This document shows positions 10,901-17,663 of a stretch of 64,000 nt of DNA, one piece after another. Made by a program: the position numbers and the translations under genes. This DNA is from Neobacillus sp. DY30 (lineage in GTDB: Bacteria; Bacillota; Bacilli; Bacillales; Cytobacillaceae), in NCBI RefSeq assembly GCF_030123065.1, contig NZ_CP126093.1, positions 2,112,001 through 2,176,000 on the forward strand, given 5' to 3'. The notes below the pieces were generated by a model that was not told the DNA's origin, made no database searches, and worked only from the letters and a program-made list of their open reading frames with translations. Numbering within the stretch: position 1 is the stretch's first letter; each line of letters starts with the position of its first letter.

Positions 10901-11313
10901 ATCCGCTCATAGAGCTCAAAGATCATTTGTCCGGAATTGACCACACAAAAACCATACTCACATTGGATGGAAACACCGTAGAAAATGGGAAGACCATTCC
11001 TCTTTATACTCTGCCGCTTGGTCAGCACGAGTATAGCGTAACAGCATACGATTTGGCTGGGAATAAGGTGACCCAAGTTGTTAAGTTCCAAACAACCACA
11101 AGCATCCAATCATTAAAGGAATTAATTAACCGCTTCACGGAAGCCGGATGGATAGATAGTAACGGCATAGCTAATAGTTTGCAGGGAAAGCTGGACGCGG
11201 AAAATTTAGCTGCATTTGTGAATGAAGTGAAAGCTCAAAGCGGCAAACATATTTCTGTACATTATGCAGATTATCTTATCCGAGATGCTGAATACTTGTT
11301 GTCTAATAAATAA
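4975..11313 (+). CDS. Secreted trifunctional pectinase: pectate lyase, pectin methylesterase, rhamnogalacturonan acetylesterase
   Basis: 2112 residues; ATG 6 nt after GGGAGG. Domains in order: signal peptide (1-34, ending VHAAS); Fn3-like 35-130; PL1 pectate lyase about 140-520 with WIHHND at 291 and RHPRIR at 363. Then a Pro/Thr linker near 565, a beta domain, and regulatory-like Ig repeats about 770-1020. The CE8 pectin methylesterase is about 1040-1400, with QDTLY at 1243, DYIFG at 1268 and GRPW at 1329. An Ig-like domain follows, then a CE12 SGNH acetylesterase about 1537-1830 with GDST at 1547, GHND at 1615 and DSTH at 1780. Two Ig/OmpL47-like domains and a C-terminal FIMAH domain (2043-2109) end the protein. 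All three catalytic sets look intact. One polypeptide could remove methyl and acetyl groups and cleave the pectin backbone outside the cell. No cell-wall anchor is seen. Confidence 0.92.
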   Translation: MVVKKVLRIIFMYSLVLSIVVSGFGGFPNTTVHAASLSITSGGGWFETAYVEWSPVSDAAGYNVYVKSASAQDSQYKQIDSELIRSYGSYWRADAVGLAAGDYVMKVEAVLSDRSTVSTVSNTLSVTAHDRSGFAFASNSTYGTGSGAYNDDGTLKAGAQVVYVTSENAQTVTHDVITSSSGAVTTAVGIGNILNLRQKGYDKTPLAIRFIGKITDADMNGQLNSNGYLQVKGNSNYSEMNITLEGIGEDTYAYGWGILLRYVGNVEVRNLGIALFPDDGISMDTGNVNVWIHHNDLFYGTAGGDADQAKGDGSTDLKSGSTYITLSYNHYWDSGKASLVGLNESAEFFVTLHHNWFDHSDSRHPRIRTGTVHVYNNFFDGISKYGVGVTTGSSSFVESNYFRNAKYPMMSSLQGTDALGVGTFSGENGGMIKAYNNRIVDAASLIYANSDAGTTPAHETSFDAYLASSRSETVPSSYKTLVGGTTYNNFDTLIDLGVTASDIDDVSLVEQTVTAEAGRLNKGDFTWEFDDAVDDRSASLNTALMSKIQNYKTQLVSVGGQSTPSEPTKPTEPTHRKIDVWDFGGIQTSGDLYNNNITAEVLNSKTTIKSGTFVTTAFGDLTIANPVTSDRSYYYESDGSTVGVNSSGFWGTQKYSYEDGYNANGVYYANGTGGSTRRYLTLDNVAAGDKITVYGGTSNGDETLHFVHATVSVSGTTVTVKPDASQVQDSTAAFTTSAQKVEFTAQYSGSYQIYVSADKGGKPYFQRVMRTPGVKVSGAVNLNGSDISAGYALNFTNQKSGDTTTVNVHADNTFDAVLATGYDYIVSLKNIASYRISDETKVISTSTSDITAGKSVSFDVVANKLVSVSGNIKGFDSSYDVSKLQIKFTPPDGSLVSPVTAIVNTNDKTFTADVQDGVQYTAVISGVNDYEIVDGGIINLSADTVHDITVAKKAVHTATGLFQGLPSTAQISSLTFTNVDDGYTYAGTVSNGGYTVILRDGAYEVTAVSSENYSTSSHVVMNGQDKTKDILFVNNTAPESLAWVPDLYVGDSSKTNNFSTVKDALDAAARMNPTDEAHRITIHIAPGVYRAQLVINTPYITLVNSHSNPTSDPSTQVKITWYYGIGYKYYSMGPNGFYDEEKAFDKYSKNIASKWGGTVYLTSKASDFKAENIIFENSFNKYMTDEELADGVELANIPSASPINVERKSFTDVTSKAATERAAAMIIEGNRAEFVNCSFLGSQDTLYTGGSGTNSSYFKNSFIEGNTDYIFGDGNVVFDNVTLNFAGYSDKAVGGYITAAKDTASHGYLFRNSTVTASSKNMQTSGFFGRPWGAGAKVTFLNTKLQSNSIIDPKGWTDMSGPPENANFAEYNTTYNHSAVDTSQRRGSVLTEAQAAEINVADYLGGWTPSSYTADSDTAPTFKVAPYFTTDDDINIPYVGNTISLGYEFTNPNDNVNDSSLIQWYRVSPEGTETLIHATTAYISKTYKITSADAGNYIKAVVTPETVNGLKGTQMSIKLDNLARVGSSGGGGNEIPDGQRVNIYLAGDSTVKTYGPTSDTGGWGEYLQKFFNSDKVNVVNYANGGRSSRSFINEGSLDKIASTIKAGDYLLVQFGHNDEANQSGFLLDRFVSMGEPDANGIYPSIPGVEEATPASLSLQYGATFYPYTSGTFKWYLQQYIDVAKNAGATPILVTPVSRQYFYADGTIRTHHDATDTTTGTVITANNAYVRAVEQLGAEQGVKVIDMFDLTKESFEKAYKNDPAATNGSSPSAKALMVPADSTHNNKIGGFYNGALIADQIQDLGYNISNYVIPPIRVGGVDGKNSVQFEVDSNSKVSVYTPDASGVYTSQLNTYWTGETQALIDRLSAPVDHTAPVTTSNAPTDWSNDEVTVKLDASDNESGVAETFYSIDGSDYVKGTSFTIDSEGDHTVSFYSIDKAGNIEEKQTISIKLDFTTPTIDITGLVNDRYNDSAEINPLIELKDHLSGIDHTKTILTLDGNTVENGKTIPLYTLPLGQHEYSVTAYDLAGNKVTQVVKFQTTTSIQSLKELINRFTEAGWIDSNGIANSLQGKLDAENLAAFVNEVKAQSGKHISVHYADYLIRDAEYLLSNK
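10843..11313 (+). repeat. Direct repeat, copy 1: Ig-like plus FIMAH tail
   Basis: The last ~470 bp of the large pectinase are closely matched by 13262-13739 in the next gene, with very high nucleotide identity around GTAGAAAATGGGAAGACC. The preceding Ig domain is much more diverged, so the copied unit is the tail. Confidence 0.8.
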
Positions 11314-11324
11314 ATAGATTGATC

Positions 11325-11366
11325 AGAAAAGCTCCCACTTTTTTATATGAATGGGGAGCTTTTCTC
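11325..11366 (+). terminator. Terminator between the two pectin genes
   Basis: GAAAAGCTCCC...GGGAGCTTTTC stem, 12 bp after the stop of the pectinase, with a T-rich tail. The following gene may depend on read-through or its own promoter. Confidence 0.8.
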
Positions 11367-11402
11367 AAGGCGGAGCTTCAATTGTTGAGAGGGGGTTCAA
11401 GA

Positions 11403-13739
11403 ATGAAAATGAAATCAAAGAAAACGATTAGCACATTACTGACTTTCATCATGTTTTTCACCTTAGCATTTAACAACGTTGTGGCATTTGCCAGTGATAC
11501 ATCTAACAACTCGACAATAACAGCAAAAACTACTGCTGATACTCCAACGATTTGGATTGTTGGGGATTCGACCGTAAGCTCTTTTACGGATAATTACTAT
11601 TATCCAAGGTATGGATGGGGCACTCAAATTGGAAATTATCTCGATGGCTCCTTCAACATACAAAATCTTGCCTTGTCCGGAAGAAGTTCAAAAAGCTATA
11701 CATCTGATCCTGAGTATCAGACGCTGCTCGGCGGTATGAAGAGTGGAGATTATTTATTAATTGGTTTCGGCCATAATGATGAAAAAACGGAGCCGGAAAG
11801 ATATACAAATCCGAATGGAACCTATTTGGATCCAGGATCATTTGCGAATTCCTTGTATGAAAATTATATTAAACCGGCTCAGGCGGCGGGAACTCAAGTC
11901 ATCCTTTCTACTCCTATTGTCAGAAGAGCGGAATCGGGTGTATGGAGCAATTCCAATCTTCATATTACAGGTACTGTCGGAGAGTTTCCAGGCGGAGATT
12001 ATCCGCAAGCCATTAGGGATTTGGGGACAGCGCTTAATGTACCGGTAGTTGATATGACTACTTTAACTAAAAGTTTATATGATGAATTGGGCCCAAGTGA
12101 AACTCTGTATCTTCATGCGTGGACCTCTTCAAAATCGCAAAGTGTGGATAATACACATACCAATATCTGGGGCGCAAGGTATAATGCATACCTTTTAACA
12201 AAGGCAATAAAAGAATTAGGCGTAACCGGAATAGCAGAACATGTGATAAATGCTGCAGCGCCAACGAAAGCAGATACATTAATTCCAAATCCTAATTACC
12301 TAGAGACGCCGTATAACGGTGAATTGCCGCAAAGTGCTTTATGGGCAGATTATGGTATTTGGAAAGGCACGGTGTTTGGTGATATTGGGGGTGTTCCAAG
12401 TACTGCAAATCAGACCCTTGAAACAGATAATGATGGAAACATGCATATTGCAGTAGCCAATAATAAAGGGAAAATAGCCAGTGTTACTGATGGATTTGCC
12501 ATGTATTACTATAAAGTACCTGCAAACAGCACATTTACACTAACAGCTAAAGCGAAAATTAATGGGTTTAGTTTGAATGATCAAGTATCCTTTGGTTTGA
12601 TGGCCAGGGATGAAATGCATATCGATTCTTATATAAACACTACTCTGGGTGATTATGTTGCAGCAGCACCTTTAAAGCTCACTAAGGCAGCGACAGGAGG
12701 ATTTTGGAATAGTTTCGCTAGAAAGAGTGGAGTTCTTACCCAAGGTGGAACAGCTAAAAACCCAATTGCAGCAGGAGACACCATAAATCTTTCTATTACA
12801 AGCAATTCAGACGGTTATGCAACTAAATTTGGAAATGAAGAAACAATCACTGGTGGGTTTGATTTTAAACTTACAAGCATCGATCCAGATTACGTTTACG
12901 TAGGTATGTTCGTAGCACGTAATGCAGATATAACCTTTAGTGATATTAAACTGGTAGTTGATGGTGTTGAAGTGACAGCAGCTGATTCTACCGCACCTGT
13001 TACAGTGGCTACTGTCACACCAGCTCAACCGGACGGGCTGAACGGCTGGTATACAAACGATGTAAAGTTAAGTCTTAATGCTTCTGACAACCTATCGGGT
13101 GTGGCCAAAACGAAGTATAGCTTTGATGGTGGAAACACTTGGAAAACATACACTGAACCGATTACCATCAATCAAGATGGAAAATACGATATAAGCTATC
13201 GTTCATTGGATAATGCCGGAAATATGGAAGAGAAGCAAAACATTTCTATTAATCTAGATGCCACTGCTCCTACTATCGATATAACTGGCATTGCGAATGA
13301 TCTTTACTACGATTCCGTGGACATCAATCCGGTCATAGAACTTAATGATAATTTGGCCGGAATTGACAGTACAAAAACAACAATCATTTTGGATGGAAAC
13401 ATCGTAGAAAATGGGAAGACCATTCCTCTTTATACTTTGCCGCTTGGTCAGCACGAGTATAGCGTAACAGCTTATGATTTTGCTGGGAATATGGTGACCC
13501 AAGTTGTTAAGTTCGAAACTTCTACAAGCATCCAATCATTAAAGGAATTAATTACACGCTTTACGGATGCAGGATGGATAGAAAGTAACGGCATAGCTAA
13601 TAGCTTGCAGAGTAAGCTGGACGTGGAAAATTTGGCTGCATTTTTAAATGAAGTTAGGGCTCAAAGCGGCAAGCATATTTCTGTACAATATGCAGATTAT
13701 CTTATCCGAGATGCTGAATACTTGTTGTTTAGTAAATAA
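11403..13739 (+). CDS. Secreted rhamnogalacturonan acetylesterase with Ig-like and FIMAH tail
   Basis: 778 residues. The start at 11403 follows GAGAGGGGG at a good spacing and gives a clean signal peptide (KKTIS...NNVVAFAS); the longer in-frame start has no such support. The CE12 SGNH hydrolase spans residues 47-290 with GDST at 54, GHND at 123 and DNTH at 249. This enzyme class removes acetyl groups from galacturonic acid in rhamnogalacturonan I. It is followed by a beta-sandwich, probably carbohydrate-binding, at about 310-545. Then come two Ig/OmpL47-like domains (about 560-705) and a FIMAH domain (709-775). The C-terminal 155 residues are nearly identical to those of the upstream enzyme, pointing to recent duplication or gene conversion of the tail. 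A role with the upstream enzyme in pectin debranching is inferred. Confidence 0.9.
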   Translation: MKMKSKKTISTLLTFIMFFTLAFNNVVAFASDTSNNSTITAKTTADTPTIWIVGDSTVSSFTDNYYYPRYGWGTQIGNYLDGSFNIQNLALSGRSSKSYTSDPEYQTLLGGMKSGDYLLIGFGHNDEKTEPERYTNPNGTYLDPGSFANSLYENYIKPAQAAGTQVILSTPIVRRAESGVWSNSNLHITGTVGEFPGGDYPQAIRDLGTALNVPVVDMTTLTKSLYDELGPSETLYLHAWTSSKSQSVDNTHTNIWGARYNAYLLTKAIKELGVTGIAEHVINAAAPTKADTLIPNPNYLETPYNGELPQSALWADYGIWKGTVFGDIGGVPSTANQTLETDNDGNMHIAVANNKGKIASVTDGFAMYYYKVPANSTFTLTAKAKINGFSLNDQVSFGLMARDEMHIDSYINTTLGDYVAAAPLKLTKAATGGFWNSFARKSGVLTQGGTAKNPIAAGDTINLSITSNSDGYATKFGNEETITGGFDFKLTSIDPDYVYVGMFVARNADITFSDIKLVVDGVEVTAADSTAPVTVATVTPAQPDGLNGWYTNDVKLSLNASDNLSGVAKTKYSFDGGNTWKTYTEPITINQDGKYDISYRSLDNAGNMEEKQNISINLDATAPTIDITGIANDLYYDSVDINPVIELNDNLAGIDSTKTTIILDGNIVENGKTIPLYTLPLGQHEYSVTAYDFAGNMVTQVVKFETSTSIQSLKELITRFTDAGWIESNGIANSLQSKLDVENLAAFLNEVRAQSGKHISVQYADYLIRDAEYLLFSK
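13262..13739 (+). repeat. Direct repeat, copy 2: Ig-like plus FIMAH tail
   Basis: Partner of 10843-11313; both encode the PLYTLPLGQHEYSVTAYD stretch followed by the same FIMAH domain. Confidence 0.8.
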
Positions 13740-13776
13740 ATCATAATTGAAAAATTTAGCTCAACGGAAGTATAGT

Positions 13777-13806
13777 TCTCCCCCTTCTATATGAAGGGGG
13801 AGATTT
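13777..13806 (+). terminator. Terminator of the acetylesterase gene
   Basis: TCTCCCCCTTC/GAAGGGGGAGA stem with a 5-nt loop followed by TTTTC, 37 bp past the stop. Confidence 0.85.
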
Positions 13807-13970
13807 TCTAGTAACAGCAGTGTTGTTATATTTGTAGGTTTTTTGTATGCGTAAAAATGTGAGAAAACCAGGGAAAAGTAGTAGCCAACCCTATGCTTTT
13901 TCAAGTAGAGAATCAATTTGAATTTCTCCCGAATAGCCTTTTGGCTTTTCGGCAACCCATTGATAATAAA

Positions 13971-14011
13971 GGCGCCAGATACCATCCAATATCTGGATGC
14001 CACCTGGCACC
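13971..14011. repeat. REP-like imperfect palindrome
   Basis: About 41 bp: GGCGCCAG...CATCCA pairs with TGGATG...CTGGCACC around a short ATATC loop, with a few mismatches. It lies between the convergent acetylesterase and kinase genes, a typical place for repeated intergenic palindromes. The rest of 13810-13970 shows no gene I can support. Confidence 0.45.
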
Positions 14012-14015
14012 TTGT

Positions 14016-15269
14016 TCATGAAGTATAAATAGGAAGTGTTATTCGTATTATTGTTCCTTTATTTAAAACACTATTTATCTTAATTTTCCCATTCATTGTC
14101 TCTATTGTTTTTACAACAACCATTGAACCTAACCCAGTCCCCTTTTCTTTAGTGCTGTAATAAGGTTCGCCAAAACGGTTTATTTGTTCTTTGCTCATTC
14201 CAACACCGTTATCGCTTATCTCGATAATGATATCGAATTTACTTACGAGTGTAACTAAACTAAGCTCACCACCGTTTGGCATAGCCTCGATACTATTTTT
14301 AATCAGGTTTAAAAAACATTGCTTGAAATGTTGAATGTTTCCGCGTGTAATTCCTGGCACTAACTCTTCTGATATCTTCACCGAATTCATATTGGCCAAT
14401 GGTTTCGTCATTTCAATAATACTTCTTATTTCACGATCTATTAAAATGATACCTATATCTTCGGTTGCAGGTTTTGCATATGCTAAGTAATCACTAATAA
14501 TTGTCTCTGCAGATTTAAGCTCTCTAACCACATGTTGAAAGTACTGTTCTCTAACTTCTTGAGAAAGATTAGGGGCTTTTAGGAGATCAATAAACCCCTT
14601 TACAACTGTTAAAGGATTTCTAACTTCGTGGGAAATACTCGCTGCTAACTGGCTAACAACTTCCATCTTTTCTAGCTTTGCTATTTTTGACTTTATACTA
14701 ATTGCGTCACTTAATATTTCTATTATATATACAACTAAAAACATGACTACTGGAGGAAGGAACATAAAATAAAACATATAAGCTTCAGTCACCCTAAATG
14801 AATCAGATATAATAACAGCTATAGAAGTTGTTAGTATTCCAAGACACAAAGATAACAGAACTGAGAAAATAAGCTTATTTTTTCTATTGAACATGCTGAA
14901 CTTTTTTGAAAGTAGTGCCGTTATAATAAAGATCACGATATAAACAATAAGAGTTAGTGAATTGAATCCATAAATAAAAAATCTAAACGCCAACGAAATT
15001 ATCAACAAGGCAGCCCCGACAGGCCATCCGCCATAAAGTATACCAATTAAAAAAGGAATTTGCCTTAAATCATGTACACAATATTCATCAATATAAATAG
15101 GGAATTTCATACATAAAATACTTGGTAAACTCATGCATGCTGTAATAAGGGTTTTTTGGTAATTTTTAAGCGTTTTAAAATTATCAATTAAAACGAAGAA
15201 AACAAAAATACTTACTAAAATGTAAAACAAATTATCTAAAACATTTTGATTAATATAAATGAAGTCCAT
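14016..15269 (-). CDS. Membrane sensor histidine kinase (5TM, sporulation-kinase-like)
   Basis: 417 residues. About six hydrophobic segments fill residues 10-190, of the 5TM-5TMR type with the FLIGILYGGWPVG motif typical of that sensor. Then come a HisKA domain with the phosphorylated His214 in SISHEVRNPLTVVKGF and an HATPase domain (N-box NLIKNSIEAM, G1 DNGVGM, G2 GTGLG). The architecture is like KinB and related kinases that feed phosphate into Spo0F/Spo0A. No response regulator is next to it, which supports an orphan phosphorelay kinase, but the target is inferred. An AAAGGAT site precedes the ATG by 8 nt. The N-terminal signal it senses is unknown. Confidence 0.9.
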   Translation of the reverse strand: MDFIYINQNVLDNLFYILVSIFVFFVLIDNFKTLKNYQKTLITACMSLPSILCMKFPIYIDEYCVHDLRQIPFLIGILYGGWPVGAALLIISLAFRFFIYGFNSLTLIVYIVIFIITALLSKKFSMFNRKNKLIFSVLLSLCLGILTTSIAVIISDSFRVTEAYMFYFMFLPPVVMFLVVYIIEILSDAISIKSKIAKLEKMEVVSQLAASISHEVRNPLTVVKGFIDLLKAPNLSQEVREQYFQHVVRELKSAETIISDYLAYAKPATEDIGIILIDREIRSIIEMTKPLANMNSVKISEELVPGITRGNIQHFKQCFLNLIKNSIEAMPNGGELSLVTLVSKFDIIIEISDNGVGMSKEQINRFGEPYYSTKEKGTGLGSMVVVKTIETMNGKIKINSVLNKGTIIRITLPIYTS

Positions 15270-15499
15270 AGTAAATATCCTTTGTCAAAATTTATTAAAC
15301 AACTTAATAATAAGGGATACATCCAATAAAGAGAGATTTTTTTATTTAGTGAAAAACTCCCAAAAATGGATATTAACTTACTAGTTAAGAAATTTGCAAG
15401 AATATTATAGACAATGTTTATGTGTTAATGAAAGAGCTGTAAGATTATGATTGGTGCGAATTAAACCATGCTACAGTTAGGATTATTCATAGAGATTAA

Positions 15500-15627
15500 G
15501 GAAGGCTAGCAGGGGTTAAAAAGCGTATTGGTCCACAACATTCCGATATACAGGAGCGTTATGGTTTATAAAAAATGGCGGTGATCCTTCTACTTACAAA
15601 AGACTTATGGCAATAAAGTATGTTTAA
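15500..15627 (+). pseudogene. C-terminal scrap of a tyrosine recombinase (integrase)
   Basis: After one single-base correction near 15542, the frames join to read LAGVKKRIGPQ and then FRYTGALWFIKNGGDPSTYKRLM. This matches the HxFRHTxA..L..GGDP..LQ..LGH region around the second catalytic Arg of phage/transposon integrases. There is no N-terminal part, and the catalytic His/Tyr region ends early at a stop. It is a relic of a lost mobile element. The remainder of 15270-15684 has no other gene. Confidence 0.55.
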
Positions 15628-15684
15628 TTCCTTCTCAGGGCGGGTAGCTAAAATAAGGACAATCAATCCAAAGGAGGAATTTCA

Positions 15685-16134
15685 ATGTACGAACATGAAA
15701 AGCATTTGGTGGGAGTTTACGATTCTGAACAAGAGGTTATTCAGGCGGTAGAAGATTTAAAACGCCAGGGTTATGCTTCAGAAGATATTTCAGTTATCGG
15801 GAAAGACAAAGACGTTGTTAAAGACATTAATGATACTACTGGTACGACAACTGAAAAAAGTGCCCTTACTGGAGCTGCAACAGGTGGGGCACTTGGTGGA
15901 ATATTAGGATTGCTTGCAGGCGTAGGTGCCCTTGCTATACCAGGTATCGGACCTATTGTAGCGGCTGGGCCAATAGCTGCTACCTTGACTGGGGCGGCCG
16001 CCGGAGCAGGCATAGGTGGCTTGGCAGGAGTTTTAGTTGGATTAGGAATTCCTGAAGATGAGGCGGACCGTTACGAAGGCTATGTAAAAGAAGGTAAATT
16101 CCTTGTTGTGGTGGAACGCCGACAAACATTCTAG
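15685..16134 (+). CDS. General stress protein, YflT-type
   Basis: 149 residues. The N-terminal YflT domain (residues 8-50: VGVYDSEQEVIQAVEDLKRQGY...ISVIGKD) is followed by a long Gly/Ala-rich hydrophobic hairpin (about 60-125), then DEADRYEGYVKEGKFLVVVE. The same order is found in sigma-B-controlled stress proteins of Bacillus (GsP17M/YflT-like). AAAGGAGG precedes the ATG by 8 nt. The Gly-zipper middle may associate with membranes. Molecular function is unknown; I see no clear sigma-B promoter by eye. Confidence 0.85.
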   Translation: MYEHEKHLVGVYDSEQEVIQAVEDLKRQGYASEDISVIGKDKDVVKDINDTTGTTTEKSALTGAATGGALGGILGLLAGVGALAIPGIGPIVAAGPIAATLTGAAAGAGIGGLAGVLVGLGIPEDEADRYEGYVKEGKFLVVVERRQTF

Positions 16135-16160
16135 GTGAAGGAAAATGAGTGGATACAAAG

Positions 16161-16253
16161 ATGAACCAAAACGATACAGACGTAACTATAAAATCAAATG
16201 GTCCATACAATGTTCCGGTCACTTCGATGAATCAAATAAAAGAGCTGGTATGA
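16161..16253 (+). pseudogene. Possible truncated start of a small protein (CDGSH-like)
   Basis: Thirty codons (MNQNDTDVTIKSNGPYNVPV...) resemble the beginning of CDGSH iron-sulfur proteins (..I.V..NGPY.V.G..), but no cysteine cluster follows and the stop lies inside a terminator hairpin. Weak evidence. Confidence 0.2.
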
Positions 16254-16277
16254 GAAATTTTTTTCATATCAGCTTTT
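16237..16277 (+). terminator. Terminator of the stress protein gene
   Basis: AAAAGAGCTGGTATGA pairs with TCATATCAGCTTTT (small mismatches). A T-run lies in the loop and a T-rich tail follows. Confidence 0.65.
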
Positions 16278-16279
16278 AC

Positions 16280-16686
16280 TTTAAATAGGCATTAATAAAA
16301 ATGAAAAGAGTTTACGATAAAAATAATTAAGATTACTATATTTCCCCAAACTCTCTTTTTTTAATACATACGGCATCTTTCTTAGAGAAAAACTCACAAA
16401 TATCGACATTATTCTAATAAGACTCATGGCAGAATTCCTAGCATTAACAGGGGGACAAGGTAAAATTGTCAATCCCTGGTTGAGTTAATTTTACTAATTT
16501 TGTAGATATTTGTTTAATAGATAATATATTGACAAGGGGGCGGAATTGAATTATTCTAAATTTAATTAATAATTCTGACAACAAGAAAAACTTTCCATGG
16601 TTTTTCAGTTACTGACAAGAATGAACTCCATTCTACAATCTCCTTCGGTAAACATCATCCTAGAGCCTTTTTTATTTCGAAATAAT
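16280..16686. other. Intergenic stretch without a supported gene
   Basis: AT-rich. A minus-strand frame of 63 codons lacks a ribosome binding site and family resemblance. A TTGACA at 16529 could be a -35 element, but no good -10 follows. Nothing else is recognised. Confidence 0.4.
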
Positions 16687-16700
16687 TGTAAGCGCTTTTA
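16687..16700 (+). promoter_or_regulatory. cre-like site upstream of the frl regulon
   Basis: TGTAAGCGCTTTTA fits TGWAANCGNTNWCA at 13 of 14 positions, 160 bp before the GntR regulator. This suggests CcpA control of Amadori-product use. Confidence 0.6.
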
Positions 16701-16758
16701 AAAAAGTAACTTCCTATTCCTAATTTCTAGATAGAATTGATCATAGCTTTACTCTAAA

Positions 16759-16770
16759 TGGTATATACCA
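16759..16770. promoter_or_regulatory. FrlR-type operator 1
   Basis: Perfect palindrome TGGTATATACCA flanked by AAA and AAT. The same 12-mer recurs at 17627 and 21944. A TTGATC at 16738 lies 19 bp before TATATA, so the operator would cover the -10 region and allow autorepression. Confidence 0.8.
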
Positions 16771-16859
16771 ATTCAAAAAAACAAGAATTTACAAATGAAG
16801 TAAAAATACTATATTCTATGAATATGGATTGAATATGTGCATATACGGGAGTAATAGAG

Positions 16860-17597
16860 ATGAGCAGAATGAACAAAGATGAAGAGGATGTTCCTTTTTA
16901 CAAACAATTAAAAAATAAAATTCTCGATGAAATTGAAAGCGGAAAGCTTAAGCACGGTGATAAGCTTCCTTCGGAACGAGAATTGGCTGAGCAGTTTCAA
17001 ATCAGCCGGATGACAGCAAGACATACCTTGTCGATCTTGGAGCGGGAAGGTGTAGTGGAGCGGCGTGTGGGGTCGGGTACTTTTATTAACAATAAGAAAA
17101 TCCAAATGGATTTTGTTACCTTTAATAGTTTTACCAAGAACATGCTAAGTAAAGGATTAATACCGAGCACACAGATTTTGTCCATTCGTAAAATGAAAGC
17201 CACACCTAATTTAGCTCAAAAGCTTAAACTGCCCCTTGGAGAAATGATGATCGCTATTCAACGGCTTCGGCTTGTTAACGAGACTCCGATCTCGATTGAA
17301 GAATCTTTCCTGGCAGAGAAGCTTTGTCCAGGGCTCGATGAAATTATTACTGACAATGATTCCTTGTATGAAATTTTAGAAAGTGAGTACGGGATTGTCC
17401 TTGTCATGGCAAAGGAGTATATGCAGGTCACGGTTTCCGATGAGAGTGAGAGCAAGCTTTTGAAAATACGTTCCGAGAGCCCGTGTATCTTCCAAGAAGC
17501 AGTTGCTTTTGATACCAATGAAAAGGAAATTGAATTCTCCACATCCTTAACGAGAAGTGATATAGTCAAGTTTTATTCTGAATTAAAGCTGAAATGA
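16860..17597 (+). CDS. frlR: GntR/HutC-family regulator of the fructoselysine locus
   Basis: 245 residues. The N-terminal winged helix-turn-helix (about 8-78: PSERELAEQFQISRMTARHTLSILEREGVVERRVGSGTF pattern) is followed by a UTRA ligand-binding domain (about 95-238), ending in ..EFSTSLTRSDIVKFYSEL. This is the HutC subfamily layout, which binds sugar phosphates or similar effectors. It heads the frl cluster and has identical palindromes before itself, the kinase and the MFS unit, so it very likely binds TGGTATATACCA. The effector is probably a phosphorylated Amadori product, by analogy with Bacillus subtilis FrlR. GGGAG lies 8 nt before the ATG. Confidence 0.85.
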   Translation: MSRMNKDEEDVPFYKQLKNKILDEIESGKLKHGDKLPSERELAEQFQISRMTARHTLSILEREGVVERRVGSGTFINNKKIQMDFVTFNSFTKNMLSKGLIPSTQILSIRKMKATPNLAQKLKLPLGEMMIAIQRLRLVNETPISIEESFLAEKLCPGLDEIITDNDSLYEILESEYGIVLVMAKEYMQVTVSDESESKLLKIRSESPCIFQEAVAFDTNEKEIEFSTSLTRSDIVKFYSELKLK

Positions 17598-17613
17598 TGG
17601 TTAACATCATTTC
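17591..17613 (+). other. Hairpin over the frlR stop codon
   Basis: GAAATGATG-GTTAA-CATCATTTC, a perfect 9-bp stem overlapping the TGA at 17595. There is no T-run, so it may protect or attenuate mRNA between the regulator and the kinase. Confidence 0.5.
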
Positions 17614-17626
17614 AACGTAGTTTAAA

Positions 17627-17638
17627 TGGTATATACCA
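17627..17638. promoter_or_regulatory. FrlR-type operator 2
   Basis: Second perfect TGGTATATACCA, preceded by TTTAAA as in copy 3, 26 bp before frlD. It gives the catabolic genes their own regulated start. Confidence 0.8.
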
Positions 17639-17663
17639 ATAGTGAAAATCGGGGGTTATTTCG

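Noticed and set aside
13761..14003. 80-codon minus-strand frame after the acetylesterase gene
   Set aside because: It runs through a terminator and the REP-like palindrome, lacks a binding site and has no recognisable motif.
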